Assembly (NCBI GenBank): GCA_963722665.1
Contig: CAVRNW010000025.1
Coordinates: 1 to 64,000 of the forward strand
Length of the DNA: 64,000 nucleotides
Source: Site-B1 sp963722665
Lineage (GTDB): Bacteria > Bacteroidota > Bacteroidia > Flavobacteriales > Flavobacteriaceae
Direction: 5' to 3'
A program made the position numbers and the translations under genes. Positions 1 through 8,786 of this stretch are shown here, piece after piece; the first letter of the stretch is position 1, and each line of letters opens with the position of its first letter. A model generated the notes under the pieces. That model worked only from the letters and a program-made list of their open reading frames with translations, was not told the origin of the DNA and ran no database searches.

Positions 1-1211
1 TATTTAGCCATACGATCACTTCTTGAAGCAGAACCTGTTTTAATTTGGCCACAATTTAAAGCCACAGCCAGGTCTGCAATTGTATTATCTTCAGTTTCAC
101 CTGAACGATGTGACATAACAGATGTATAGCCTGCGTTTTTCGCCATATTTACCGCAGCAATCGTTTCTGTTAAAGAACCTATTTGATTTACTTTTATAAG
201 AATTGAATTGGCTATTCCATTTTCAATTCCTCGTGATAATCTTTCTACATTAGTTACAAAAAGATCATCACCCACCAATTGCACTTTATCTCCGATCTTT
301 TCGGTTAGATATTTCCAGCCTTCCCAATCGTTTTCATCCATTCCGTCTTCAATAGAAATAATAGGATATTTTTTAGCTAGTTCTGCTAAATAATCAGCTT
401 GTTCCTTACTTGTCCTAACTACACCTTTATCTCCTTCAAATTTTGTATAATCGTATTTTCCTTTTACATAGAATTCAGCAGCTGCGCAATCTAGTGCTAT
501 CATGACTTCATCCCCAAACTTATATCCTGCATTTTTTACAGCTTTTCCAATAGTTTCAATAGCATCTTCAGTCCCTTTTAAGGTTGGTGCAAATCCACCT
601 TCATCGCCTACAGCAGTGCTTAAATTTCTGTCATGTAAAACTTTTTTAAGATGATGGAAAATCTCTGTACCCATTTGTAAAGCATGAGAAAAACTATTTG
701 CTTTTACCGGCATGATCATAAATTCCTGAAAGGCAATAGGAGCATCACTATGTGACCCACCATTAATGATATTCATCATTGGAACCGGAAGTGTATTAGC
801 ACTAACACCACCAACATATCTGTACAATGGCATGTCCAACTCATTTGCGGCGGCCTTGGCTACAGCCAGAGAAACACCCAAAATGGCATTGGCGCCTAAT
901 TTTGATTTATTTGGTGTGCCATCAATTTCGCACATCAAATTATCAATATAATTTTGTTCAAATACAGAAACTCCTAATAACTCCTCCGCTAAAATAGAAT
1001 TTACATTCTCTACCGCTTTAAGGACTCCTTTCCCCATAAAGTTCTTTCCTCCATCTCTCAACTCTACAGCTTCATGTTCACCAGTTGATGCTCCGGAAGG
1101 AACTGCTGCTCTACCAATTATTCCATTTTCAGTTTCTACATCGACTTCTACTGTAGGGTTTCCTCTGGAATCAAAAATTTGTCTTGCGTGTATATTAATT
1201 ATTGCACTCAT
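1..1211 (-). CDS. eno: Enolase (3' end cut by window edge)
   Basis: Cytoplasmic glycolytic enzyme interconverting 2-phosphoglycerate and phosphoenolpyruvate. About 403 codons are visible; the family is near 430, so roughly 25 C-terminal residues lie outside the window. The N-terminus reads MSAIINIHARQIFDSRGNPT, a standard enolase start. Also seen in order: PSGASTGEHEA (mobile loop), VGDEGGFAP (catalytic Glu), SIEDGMDENDW and GDDLFVTN (Mg ligands), KVNQIGSLTE (catalytic Lys) and SHRSGETED. It follows carA on the same strand after a 156-bp gap that holds its own predicted promoter, so it is probably transcribed independently. Identification is secure. Confidence 0.97.
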   Translation of the reverse strand, partial: MSAIINIHARQIFDSRGNPTVEVDVETENGIIGRAAVPSGASTGEHEAVELRDGGKNFMGKGVLKAVENVNSILAEELLGVSVFEQNYIDNLMCEIDGTPNKSKLGANAILGVSLAVAKAAANELDMPLYRYVGGVSANTLPVPMMNIINGGSHSDAPIAFQEFMIMPVKANSFSHALQMGTEIFHHLKKVLHDRNLSTAVGDEGGFAPTLKGTEDAIETIGKAVKNAGYKFGDEVMIALDCAAAEFYVKGKYDYTKFEGDKGVVRTSKEQADYLAELAKKYPIISIEDGMDENDWEGWKYLTEKIGDKVQLVGDDLFVTNVERLSRGIENGIANSILIKVNQIGSLTETIAAVNMAKNAGYTSVMSHRSGETEDNTIADLAVALNCGQIKTGSASRSDRMAK

Positions 1212-1245
1212 AATGTTTTTAGATTTATTAATTTTTTTAGCCTAT

Positions 1246-1276
1246 CAAAGTTAAGGTTAAATTACCTCATGGTAAA
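1246..1276 (-). promoter_or_regulatory. Predicted eno promoter
   Basis: On the minus strand TAACTTTG (1246-1253) matches the Bacteroidota -7 element TAnnTTTG. It is preceded after exactly 19 nt by TTTA (1273-1276), one mismatch from the -33 element TTTG. It lies 34 nt upstream of the eno ATG. Confidence 0.6.
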
Positions 1277-1306
1277 CTTTTTAGCGAGAATTGAATAAAA
1301 AATATC

Positions 1307-1320
1307 CTAAAACGTTTTAG
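1307..1320. promoter_or_regulatory. Perfect 14-bp CG-centred palindrome upstream of eno
   Basis: CTAAAACGTTTTAG is a perfect palindrome with a central CG, located about 30 bp upstream of the predicted -33 box of eno. CG-centred palindromes of this shape are typical of LacI-family operators. That it is an operator here is inference. Confidence 0.35.
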
Positions 1321-1367
1321 TATCTTAAAATTGCCAATAATACAATTTCAATATTAGCTTTTATGTA

Positions 1368-2498
1368 TTATTTTAACTTGATATTCTCTATAAATTCATC
1401 AAACAGGTAAAACGAATCATGCGGACCTGGGCTCGCTTCCGGATGATATTGGACCGAAAAACAGTTTTTATTTTTCATTTTAATACCTGCCACTGTATTA
1501 TCGTTCAAATGGATGTGCGTGATTTCAAGTTCAGAATTCTTTTCGGTTTCTTCTTTGTTAATAGCAAATCCATGATTTTGAGAAGTGATCTCTCCTTTTC
1601 CTGTAATCAAGTTCTTGACCGGATGGTTGATCCCTCTATGTCCATTATGCATTTTATAAGTTGATACTCCATTTGCTAAAGCAATTACTTGATGCCCTAA
1701 ACATATTCCGAATAAAGGTAAATTCCTTTTAATGATTTCTTTAGCTAATTCTCTTGCTTCAGTAAGAGGTTCAGGATCTCCTGGTCCATTAGATAAAAAA
1801 TATCCATCAGGATTCCATTCGTGCAGATCTTCAAATTTAGAATTATAAGGAAATACTTTTATATATGCACCTCGTTTAGCGAGGTTTCGAAGTATATTCT
1901 TTTTTATTCCTAAATCAAGTGCTGCGATTTTATAAGTTGCCTTTTTATCACCATATAAATATGGATTTTTGGTTGAGACCTTTGAAGCCAATTCCAATCC
2001 ATTCATTGGAGGAATTTCTGCCAATTGTTTTTTTAGCCCTTCTATATCATCAACCCTTGTAGAAATGACAGCATTCATAGCACCATTATCGCGAATATAA
2101 CTTACTAAGGCTCGTGTATCGACATCTGAAATTGCAAACAGATCTTGCTTCTCGAAAAAGGATTCTAAGGAGTCATCGGCACCTTCACGAGAATAATTAT
2201 AACTGAAGTTCTTACAAATTAGACCTGCTATTTTTATGGAGTCCGATTCAATTTCATCATCATTAACTCCATAATTACCAATATGAGCATTTGTTGCTAC
2301 CATGAGCTGTCCATAATAGGAAGGGTCTGTAAATATCTCCTGATAACCCGTCATTCCAGTATTAAAACAAACTTCACCGAATGCAGTTCCTTCTCGATTT
2401 GCAACCGATTTTCCATAAAAAATTGTCCCGTCTGATAAAAGAATGAGTGCGGCTCTTGGCTTAACGTATTTCATAAAAAAAGTTTTACAAAATTGCAT
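1368..2498 (-). CDS. carA: Carbamoyl-phosphate synthase small (glutaminase) subunit
   Basis: Supplies ammonia from glutamine to the CarB subunit for carbamoyl phosphate, feeding pyrimidine and arginine synthesis. The N-terminal CPSase small-chain domain is followed by a class I glutamine amidotransferase domain with GICLGHQ (nucleophile C266) and VQYHPEA (H352, E354), counted from the upstream ATG. The open frame starts at 2498, but the family-like N-terminus begins at the ninth residue (MKYVKPRAALILLSDGT), so 2474 is the more likely start. The upstream ATG almost touches a strong terminator hairpin. carB is not adjacent. Confidence 0.95.
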   Translation of the reverse strand: MQFCKTFFMKYVKPRAALILLSDGTIFYGKSVANREGTAFGEVCFNTGMTGYQEIFTDPSYYGQLMVATNAHIGNYGVNDDEIESDSIKIAGLICKNFSYNYSREGADDSLESFFEKQDLFAISDVDTRALVSYIRDNGAMNAVISTRVDDIEGLKKQLAEIPPMNGLELASKVSTKNPYLYGDKKATYKIAALDLGIKKNILRNLAKRGAYIKVFPYNSKFEDLHEWNPDGYFLSNGPGDPEPLTEARELAKEIIKRNLPLFGICLGHQVIALANGVSTYKMHNGHRGINHPVKNLITGKGEITSQNHGFAINKEETEKNSELEITHIHLNDNTVAGIKMKNKNCFSVQYHPEASPGPHDSFYLFDEFIENIKLK

Positions 2499-2500
2499 AA

Positions 2501-2535
2501 AAAAAAGGATAAACTAAAATGGTTTATCCTTTTTT
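2501..2535 (-). terminator. Rho-independent terminator between the secreted protein gene and carA
   Basis: A 14-bp perfect stem (2501-2514 with 2522-2535) encloses a 7-nt loop. The stem is A-rich on one side and T-rich on the other with a GGATAAAC/GTTTATCC core, so it can terminate minus-strand transcription of the upstream gene. It ends only 26 nt before the likely carA ATG. Confidence 0.75.
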
Positions 2536-2536
2536 A

Positions 2537-3229
2537 TCAAATTGCAATTGAATTTTGGTAATCCAAGATTTTATGCACATCTGATATATTATTATATTTT
2601 AATTTATGCTTTTTCACAAAATCTAAAACTTCTGGTTTATTCTCTAGTTCTATTAAATTTAAAATAGATGATTTTTTTAGTTTTAATCGTTTTAATGACC
2701 CCGTTTCACTATCAACAATGTATAAATATTCTTCATTGATGTATCTGTCTGCTGATATCTTTTTCTGGGTCATTGGATTAAAATTACCTTTTACAATTTT
2801 GACTGCATACTTCTTTATTATCATCCTGTTCTTAATACTGCCAACTTCTTCAAAGAATGTAAACTTATCCCTCTCACTATCATAGTAAGGCTTCATAACA
2901 ACATCATTGATTTTTATTTGTTTAATCTTTCCGGTACTTATTACGAGTACAGAATCTTCAGAAAATTTAGCTTCAAATCGTTCCTTGGCAATATTATAGT
3001 TGAATGACCCAATCTTGTAGATCTTATCATCAGTATAAATTTTGGAATCGTTAGACCAGTTTTCAAACAAATATGGCGACCCTTTGATTGGTTCTTCAAC
3101 AACCAAATTCGTTACCCACATGCCTCCGCTATGTAAATATTGAAGATCGTTCATATCTGTACCGGCTTTTGTTTGTGCTTTAACTGAAGTGGTTAATATA
3201 ATTAAAGTAATAATAAATATTTTTTTCAT
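2537..3229 (-). CDS. Secreted protein of unknown function
   Basis: Not recognised as a named family. 230 residues with a classical Sec signal peptide (MKKIFIITLIILTTSVKAQ, cleavage probably near residue 18). The remainder is soluble, rich in Lys, Ile and beta-strand-like segments, with no membrane span and no conserved Cys. It contains a pattern reminiscent of secreted flavobacterial proteins that bind or report on the cell surface, but no function can be assigned. It lies alone between rplQ and carA and is bounded by two similar intrinsic terminators, so it looks like a separate transcription unit. A Bacteroidota promoter was not found in the 123-bp upstream gap. Confidence 0.75.
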   Translation of the reverse strand: MKKIFIITLIILTTSVKAQTKAGTDMNDLQYLHSGGMWVTNLVVEEPIKGSPYLFENWSNDSKIYTDDKIYKIGSFNYNIAKERFEAKFSEDSVLVISTGKIKQIKINDVVMKPYYDSERDKFTFFEEVGSIKNRMIIKKYAVKIVKGNFNPMTQKKISADRYINEEYLYIVDSETGSLKRLKLKKSSILNLIELENKPEVLDFVKKHKLKYNNISDVHKILDYQNSIAI

Positions 3230-3299
3230 TAGTCTTTTGTTTAATATCTGTGGTGTAATTAAATAAGTTTTTCTAATTAATTTGACTAAAATTTATAAA

Positions 3300-3331
3300 A
3301 AAAAGGATACACCACATAGTACATCCTTTTT
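3300..3331 (-). terminator. Terminator at the end of the ribosomal cluster
   Basis: AAAAAGGAT (3300-3308) pairs with ATCCTTTTT (3323-3331) around a 14-nt loop, just downstream of the rplQ stop. The same arms occur in the terminator at 2501-2535. Confidence 0.6.
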
Positions 3332-3352
3332 ATATTTAAGCCATTTTATCAT

Positions 3353-3823
3353 TTATTCCTCTTCATCTGAAGCTTTTACCTCTACAGGAGGCGTTACTGG
3401 TTTTGTCCCTCCTCTTCTGCTTCTTCTTGTTGTTTTCTTTTTAGGTTTATCAGCATTGTATATCTCATTGTAATCAACTAGTTCTATCATTGCCATATCA
3501 GCATTGTCACCTAATCTATTACCAAGTTTTATGATCCTTGTATAACCACCAGGTCTATCACCTACTTTTGGCGCTACATCCCTGAACAATTCTGCTACAG
3601 CTTCTTTTTGCCGTAAACGACTATAAACAATACGTCTGTTATGAGTCGTATCTTCTTTAGATTTTGTAACCAATGGCTCTACAAATTGTTTTAATGCTTT
3701 TGCCTTAGCGACTGTAGTATTAATGCGTTTGTGCTCAATTAATGAACAAGCCATATTTGCTAACATTGCTCTTCTATGAGCTGTTTTTCGACCTAAGTGA
3801 TTAATTTTTTTCCCGTGTCTCAT
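3353..3823 (-). CDS. rplQ: 50S ribosomal protein L17
   Basis: Large-subunit protein near the peptide exit side. The conserved L17 domain occupies about residues 1-116 (MRHGKKINHLGRKTAHRRAM at the start, GDRPGGYTRIIKLGNRLGD near its end). A roughly 40-residue low-complexity tail, basic then acidic and ending ASDEEE, makes the protein 156 residues against about 116-127 in E. coli-like forms; such tails are common in Bacteroidota. It is the last gene of the alpha operon, 61 nt after rpoA, and is followed by a terminator. Confidence 0.97.
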   Translation of the reverse strand: MRHGKKINHLGRKTAHRRAMLANMACSLIEHKRINTTVAKAKALKQFVEPLVTKSKEDTTHNRRIVYSRLRQKEAVAELFRDVAPKVGDRPGGYTRIIKLGNRLGDNADMAMIELVDYNEIYNADKPKKKTTRRSRRGGTKPVTPPVEVKASDEEE

Positions 3824-3884
3824 GATTTTTTATATTAACCATCATCTTGCTGCAACTCACCATTAAGGAGCAAAATATGATGTG

Positions 3885-4877
3885 TTAGTCTTTATCTAAT
3901 TTATATTTTGACAAGTCCATTCCAAAGTTTAAACCTTTAACATTAACAAGCTCTTCTAGCTCAGTTAAAGATTTTTTTCCAAAATTTCGGAATTTCATCA
4001 AATCATTCTTATTAAATGATACTAAATCACCCAATGTATCCACTTCTGCTGCCTTTAAACAATTAAGTGCACGAACCGACAGGTCCATATCAATTAACTT
4101 AGTTTTTAGCAATTGTCTCATGTGAAGTGATTCTTCATCATAGGTTTCTGTTTGTGCTATTTCATCTGCTTCTAAGGTTATTCTTTCATCTGAGAATAAC
4201 ATAAAGTGATGAATTAGAATTTTAGCTGCTTCTGTCAAGGCATCTTGCGGATTAATTGAACCATCAGTAATGATCTCAAAAACTAACTTTTCGTAGTCCG
4301 TCTTTTGTTCAACACGAAAGTTCTCAATACTATACTTCACATTTTTAATAGGAGTATAAATTGAGTCAGTAAAAATAGTTCCAAGAGGTGCCGAAGATTT
4401 CTTGTTTTCTTCTGCAGGCACATATCCTCTGCCTTTTTCAATAGTGATCTCCATATTAATGCTAACCTTAGGATCTAAATTACAGATCACTAATTCCGGT
4501 GTTAATACTTGGAAACCAGAAATAAATTTTTGAAAATCTCCTGCGGTAATTTGTTCTTGTCCAGAAATAGAAATAGAAACTGATTCGTTATCAACTTCAT
4601 CAATTTGTCTTTTTAATCGAACTTGTTTTAAGTTCAATATAATTTCCGTAACATCTTCTACTACACCGGCAATTGTTGAGAATTCGTGGTCTACTCCTTC
4701 AAATCTAACTGAAGTTATTGCGAAACCTTCAAGAGAAGATAATAACACTCTTCTTAGTGCATTTCCTACCGTTAATCCGTAACCAGGTTCTAAAGGTCTA
4801 AATTCAAATTTACCTTCAAAATCGGTTGAATCGATCATGATTACTTTGTCGGGCTTTTGAAAATTTAATATTGCCAT
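3885..4877 (-). CDS. rpoA: DNA-directed RNA polymerase alpha subunit
   Basis: Scaffold for RNA polymerase assembly and contact point for regulators. 330 residues, the normal length. The N-terminal dimerisation domain (about 1-230) holds EPGYGLTVGNALRRVLLSS. A linker leads to the C-terminal domain (about 255-330) with the helix-hairpin-helix segment NFGKKSLTELEELV. It lies 20 nt after rpsD, as in most bacteria. Confidence 0.98.
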   Translation of the reverse strand: MAILNFQKPDKVIMIDSTDFEGKFEFRPLEPGYGLTVGNALRRVLLSSLEGFAITSVRFEGVDHEFSTIAGVVEDVTEIILNLKQVRLKRQIDEVDNESVSISISGQEQITAGDFQKFISGFQVLTPELVICNLDPKVSINMEITIEKGRGYVPAEENKKSSAPLGTIFTDSIYTPIKNVKYSIENFRVEQKTDYEKLVFEIITDGSINPQDALTEAAKILIHHFMLFSDERITLEADEIAQTETYDEESLHMRQLLKTKLIDMDLSVRALNCLKAAEVDTLGDLVSFNKNDLMKFRNFGKKSLTELEELVNVKGLNFGMDLSKYKLDKD

Positions 4878-4897
4878 ATTGCTGTTTATATCAGTTA

Positions 4898-5503
4898 TTA
4901 TTTAGAGTATAATTCGACTATGAATTGCTCATTTATATTTTCAGGAATTTGAATTCTTTCAGGTATTGAAACGTAAGTTCCTTTCTTAGTTTCATCATTC
5001 CATGTTATCCATTCATATACATGACTTGAATTTGAAAGTGATCTTTCAATTGCTTCAAGTGATTTTGACTTTTCTCTCACTGCAACCACATCACCTGCTT
5101 TTAAGCTGTAAGATGGAATGTTAACTCCTTCTCCATTTACAGTAATGTGTCTGTGAGACACCAATTGTCTTGCTCCTCTTCTTGATGGTGCTATTCCCAT
5201 TCTAAAAACCACATTATCCAATCTGGATTCACATAGTTGTAATAAGACTTCACCTGTAATTCCTTGAGCTGCTGTTGCTTTTTTGAACAAATTTCTGAAT
5301 TGACGCTCAAGAATACCATAAGTATATTTTGCTTTTTGCTTTTCCATTAATTGGATAGCATATTCAGATTTTTTTCCACGACGTCTATTATTGCCGTGTT
5401 GACCTGGAGGATAATTTCTTTTTTCAAAAGATTTATCTTCTCCAAAAATAGCCTCACCAAATTTTCGAGCTATTTTTGTTTTAGGACCAGTATATCTTGC
5501 CAT
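4898..5503 (-). CDS. rpsD: 30S ribosomal protein S4
   Basis: Primary 16S rRNA binding protein that starts 30S body assembly. 201 residues, beginning MARYTGPKTKIARKFGEAIF. The S4 RNA-binding domain lies at about residues 93-155 (CESRLDNVVFRMG through SHRHITVNGEGVNIPSY). The first 60 residues contain no cysteine, so this is the zinc-free type. A 99-nt gap separates it from rpsK, longer than most in the cluster, and could hold a regulatory leader, but no clear structure was found. Confidence 0.98.
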   Translation of the reverse strand: MARYTGPKTKIARKFGEAIFGEDKSFEKRNYPPGQHGNNRRRGKKSEYAIQLMEKQKAKYTYGILERQFRNLFKKATAAQGITGEVLLQLCESRLDNVVFRMGIAPSRRGARQLVSHRHITVNGEGVNIPSYSLKAGDVVAVREKSKSLEAIERSLSNSSHVYEWITWNDETKKGTYVSIPERIQIPENINEQFIVELYSK

Positions 5504-5602
5504 TTTTAAATTTTGTTTTGAGAGTAATCACTAAATTAAGGTCTTAAATCTTATCCTTTAGCAATAAAAATCTCTCTTTGGTTATACTACTAATTATTAT
5601 TA

Positions 5603-5986
5603 TTAAACTCTTCTTCTTTTTGGAGGTCTGCATCCATTATGTGGTAATGGAGTAACATCAATTATTTCTGTCACCTCAATTCCGGCATTATGAATGGATC
5701 TTATAGCAGATTCTCTACCATTTCCAGGGCCTTTAACATAAACCTTTACCTTTTTCAACCCAGCTTCCAATGCTACGGCTGCTGCATCTTCTGCTGCCAG
5801 TTGTGCCGCATAAGGTGTGTTCTTTTTAGATCCTCTGAATCCCATTTTACCAGCTGATGACCATGAAATAACATCTCCTTTTTTGTTTGTTAAAGAGATA
5901 ATGATGTTATTAAATGATGCTACAACATGAGCTTGTCCAATAGAATCAACTATTACTTTACGTTTTTTAGTACTTGACTTTGCCAT
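5603..5986 (-). CDS. rpsK: 30S ribosomal protein S11
   Basis: Platform protein of the small subunit that contacts mRNA near the E site. 127 residues with the family signatures GQAHVVASFNNIIISLTN, KGPGNGRESAIRSI and the basic tail LPHNGCRPPKRRRV. It starts 8 nt after rpsM. Confidence 0.98.
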   Translation of the reverse strand: MAKSSTKKRKVIVDSIGQAHVVASFNNIIISLTNKKGDVISWSSAGKMGFRGSKKNTPYAAQLAAEDAAAVALEAGLKKVKVYVKGPGNGRESAIRSIHNAGIEVTEIIDVTPLPHNGCRPPKRRRV

Positions 5987-5994
5987 ATTACTAA

Positions 5995-6369
5995 TTATTT
6001 AGTTACCATTTTTTTGTTAGCAACTGTTTTTCTTCTACCCTTTCTAGTTCTGGAATTATTTTTGGTTCTTTGTCCACGTAATGGAAGTCCAGCTCTATGA
6101 CGAATACCTCTGTAACATCCAATATCCATTAATCGCTTAATGTTCAATTGTGTTTCAGAACGTAACTCACCTTCAATAGTAAATGCGGAAACAGCATCTC
6201 GAATATGAACTATCTGATCATCTGTCCAATCATCTACTTTAATGTTTTCATCAACTTTAGCTGCTGCTAAAATTTCTTTTGCTCTACTTTTACCTATTCC
6301 ATAGATATAAGTCAAAGAGATCTCTCCTCTTTTATTTTTTGGTATGTCTACACCTGCAATTCTTGCCAT
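5995..6369 (-). CDS. rpsM: 30S ribosomal protein S13
   Basis: Head protein that contacts the P-site tRNA and forms bridges to the 50S subunit. 124 residues. It starts MARIAGVDIPKNKRGEISLT, has the helix-two-turn-helix segment YGIGKSRAKEILAA, the conserved GCYRGIRHRAGLPLRGQRT, and a basic C-terminal tail. It begins 2 nt after the stop of the 38-codon rpmJ. Confidence 0.98.
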   Translation of the reverse strand: MARIAGVDIPKNKRGEISLTYIYGIGKSRAKEILAAAKVDENIKVDDWTDDQIVHIRDAVSAFTIEGELRSETQLNIKRLMDIGCYRGIRHRAGLPLRGQRTKNNSRTRKGRRKTVANKKMVTK

Positions 6370-6371
6370 AA

Positions 6372-6488
6372 TTATCCTTGTCTTTGTTTGAATCTAGGAT
6401 TCTTTTTATTAATTACGTAAAGTGTTCCTTTTCTGCGCACGATCTTACAATCTGCACTTCTTTTTTTAACTGATGCTCTTACTTTCAT
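6372..6488 (-). CDS. rpmJ: 50S ribosomal protein L36 (zinc-ligand-free type)
   Basis: Short 38-codon gene between infA and rpsM, its usual place. The protein starts MKVRASVKKRSADCKIVRRK and ends NPRFKQRQG. Of the four zinc ligands of classical L36 only C14 remains; positions 11, 27 and 33 are Ser, Asn and Phe, so it should not bind zinc. It stabilises 23S rRNA in the large subunit. Stop and start were read directly from the reverse complement. Confidence 0.95.
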   Translation of the reverse strand: MKVRASVKKRSADCKIVRRKGTLYVINKKNPRFKQRQG

Positions 6489-6543
6489 CTTGTCGTTTTT
6501 ATTTCCTAATACTAAAGGATAAAACCTAACGGTTTCAACTTAT

Positions 6544-6759
6544 TTAGTATCGATAAGTTATTCTGGCCTTAGATAAATCATAAGGACTCATTTCTAATTT
6601 TACTTTGTCTCCCGGCAATAATTTAATATAGTGCATGCGCATTTTACCAGAAATATGAGCTGTAACTACATGCCCATTTTCTAATTCAACACGGAACATG
6701 GCATTTGATAATGCTTCTATTATTGTTCCGTCTTGTTCTATTGCTGCTTGTTTTGCCAT
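6544..6759 (-). CDS. infA: Translation initiation factor IF-1
   Basis: 71-residue single OB-fold protein that occupies the ribosomal A site during initiation. Seen: IEQDGTIIEALSNAMFRVEL, NGHVVTAHISGKMRMHYIKL, LPGDKVKLEMSPYDLSKARI. It sits between secY and rpmJ, as in many Gram-positive and Bacteroidota spc/alpha junctions. A 55-nt gap separates it from rpmJ. Confidence 0.97.
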   Translation of the reverse strand: MAKQAAIEQDGTIIEALSNAMFRVELENGHVVTAHISGKMRMHYIKLLPGDKVKLEMSPYDLSKARITYRY

Positions 6760-6769
6760 TATATAAAAT

Positions 6770-8119
6770 TTAAGATACTGCTTTTCTGTTTTTACCCGTT
6801 TTCATTAATCCATCATAATGTCTATTCAACAAATAGGAATTTATTTGCTGCATAGTATCAATAGCAACACCTACCATAATTAATAGAGAAGTGCCGCCAA
6901 AGAATAATGCCCATCCTGCCTGAACATTCATCAACTTAACTATAAAGGCCGGAAACACAGCAATTAAAGCCAAAAATATTGAACCAGGCAAAGTGATTTG
7001 AGACATGATTTTATCTAATAATTCCGATGTTTCCGTTCCGGGACGTATTCCAGGAATAAAACCACCACTTCTTTTTAGATCATCTGCCATTTTGTTTGTG
7101 GGTACCGTAATAGCCGTATAAAAATATGTAAATACAATAATCAAAAATGCAAATAAGACATTATACCATAATCCGAATATATCACTAAACTGAGTTTGCA
7201 TCCATTGCCCAACCGTTGAATCTTTGATCAAGGAAGAACCACCGATCAATCCCGGCACAAACATTATGGCCTGCGCGAATATAATAGGCATTACACCGGA
7301 AGCATTTAGTTTTAATGGCACGTATTGTCTTGAGCCAAAAACATTTTTTTCATAACCACCGGAAGCTGTTCTTCTTGCATATTGTACGGCAATTTTTCTA
7401 ACCGCCATAATTAACATGATCGATAGCATAATAATTACAAACCAAATCACAAGTTCAATTAGGATCATTATCAATCCACCATTTGACTCTGTAACTCTGG
7501 CTACATATTCCTGAACAAATGATTGAGGCATCCTGGCTATAATACCAACCATTATCAATAATGAGATACCATTTCCAACACCTTTATCAGTAATTTTTTC
7601 ACCAAGCCACATTGCAAAAATACAACCTGTTACTAATATAATAACAGATGAAAAATAGAATGTAAAAGTTTGACCTAAAATAAATGCCTGAGGTGGAATT
7701 CCTAATGCCGGTAAACTTGCTAAATATCCGGGTGCCTGAACTAAGCAAATAGCAATTGTCAACCATCGGGTTATTTGATTTATTTTACGTCTGCCACTTT
7801 CACCTTCTTTTTGTAATTTTTGAAGGTAAGGAATCGCGATCCCCATCAGCTGCACAACAATAGACGCAGAAATATATGGCATGATCCCTAATGCAAATAC
7901 AGAGGCATTTGCAAAGGCTCCGCCGGTAAACGCATTTAGTAATCCCAATAGACCCTGATCTGTACTATCCTGCAAACCTCCCAATTGTGTCGCATCAATT
8001 CCTGGAAGTACTACTTGAGCACCAAATCTATAAACTAGTAATAGTCCAAGTGTTAGAATTATCTTATCGCGTAATTCAACTATTTTCCAAACATTCTTTA
8101 ATGTTTCTATAAACTTCAT
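6770..8119 (-). CDS. secY: Preprotein translocase channel subunit SecY
   Basis: Ten-span inner membrane channel of the SecYEG translocon, through which proteins with Sec signals in this window would pass. 449 residues. Signatures include the plug region after helix 1 (GAQVVLPGID), GIMPYISASIVVQLM, QTFTFYFSS, GEKITDKGVGNGISLLIM, and the cytoplasmic loop FKRSGG-like stretch DDLKRSGGFIPGIRPG. It is followed after 10 nt by infA. Confidence 0.98.
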   Translation of the reverse strand: MKFIETLKNVWKIVELRDKIILTLGLLLVYRFGAQVVLPGIDATQLGGLQDSTDQGLLGLLNAFTGGAFANASVFALGIMPYISASIVVQLMGIAIPYLQKLQKEGESGRRKINQITRWLTIAICLVQAPGYLASLPALGIPPQAFILGQTFTFYFSSVIILVTGCIFAMWLGEKITDKGVGNGISLLIMVGIIARMPQSFVQEYVARVTESNGGLIMILIELVIWFVIIMLSIMLIMAVRKIAVQYARRTASGGYEKNVFGSRQYVPLKLNASGVMPIIFAQAIMFVPGLIGGSSLIKDSTVGQWMQTQFSDIFGLWYNVLFAFLIIVFTYFYTAITVPTNKMADDLKRSGGFIPGIRPGTETSELLDKIMSQITLPGSIFLALIAVFPAFIVKLMNVQAGWALFFGGTSLLIMVGVAIDTMQQINSYLLNRHYDGLMKTGKNRKAVS

Positions 8120-8131
8120 AGTTATAAAATC

Positions 8132-8584
8132 TTATAAAGTTATTGCTTCTCCACCAGCAGCTTCAATTGCCGCTTTAGCCGAAGCAGTAAATTTATGTGC
8201 AGTTACTTTTAGTTTTGCTTTTAATTCTCCTCTACCAAGAATTTTTACCAGATCATTTTTACTCGCTTTTCTAGTTGCAATTAGAGTATCAACATCTACC
8301 GTTCCTTTTATTTTTTTCTCATCAACCAACTGTTGCAAAACATCAAGATTAATTCCTTGATATTCTTTGCGATTTATGTTAGTGAATCCAAATTTAGGTA
8401 CACGTCTTTGAAGTGGCATTTGCCCACCTTCAAATCCAATTTTTTTGGAATACCCAGATCGAGACTTAGCACCTTTATGACCTCTTGTAGAAGTTCCGCC
8501 TTTACCTGATCCTTGACCTCTTCCTATTCTCTTTCCCTGACTTTTAACCGAACCTTCTGCAGGTTTTAAATTACTTAAATCCAT
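8132..8584 (-). CDS. rplO: 50S ribosomal protein L15
   Basis: Late-assembly large-subunit protein. 150 residues, with the Gly/Arg-rich N-terminus (MDLSNLKPAEGSVKSQGKRI, then GRGQGSGKGGTSTRGHKGAK) and the C-terminal LGRGELKAKLKVTAHKFTAS fold. It lies 12 nt upstream of secY in transcription order. Confidence 0.98.
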   Translation of the reverse strand: MDLSNLKPAEGSVKSQGKRIGRGQGSGKGGTSTRGHKGAKSRSGYSKKIGFEGGQMPLQRRVPKFGFTNINRKEYQGINLDVLQQLVDEKKIKGTVDVDTLIATRKASKNDLVKILGRGELKAKLKVTAHKFTASAKAAIEAAGGEAITL

Positions 8585-8595
8585 TTTTTTTGTTT

Positions 8596-8775
8596 TTAAG
8601 CTTCTTCTACAGAAACTAAGTGTTTAACTTTATTTACCATACCCAATATATTCGGGGTGTCGTCATGTTCTACAACCTGACCGATCTTTTTAAGACCTAA
8701 AGCTTCTAAAGTTCTCTTTTGTCTTTGAGTACGGTTGATTGCGCTTTTCACCTTTGTTACTTTTATCTTTGCCAT
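8596..8775 (-). CDS. rpmD: 50S ribosomal protein L30
   Basis: 59-residue protein read directly from the reverse complement. It starts MAKIKVTKVKSAINRTQRQK and contains TLEALGLKKIGQVVEHDDT and the end MVNKVKHLVSVEEA. It occupies the usual slot between rpsE and rplO with 11 nt on each side. It is a small large-subunit protein, absent from some bacteria but present here. Confidence 0.95.
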   Translation of the reverse strand: MAKIKVTKVKSAINRTQRQKRTLEALGLKKIGQVVEHDDTPNILGMVNKVKHLVSVEEA

Positions 8776-8786
8776 TATCTCAATTA

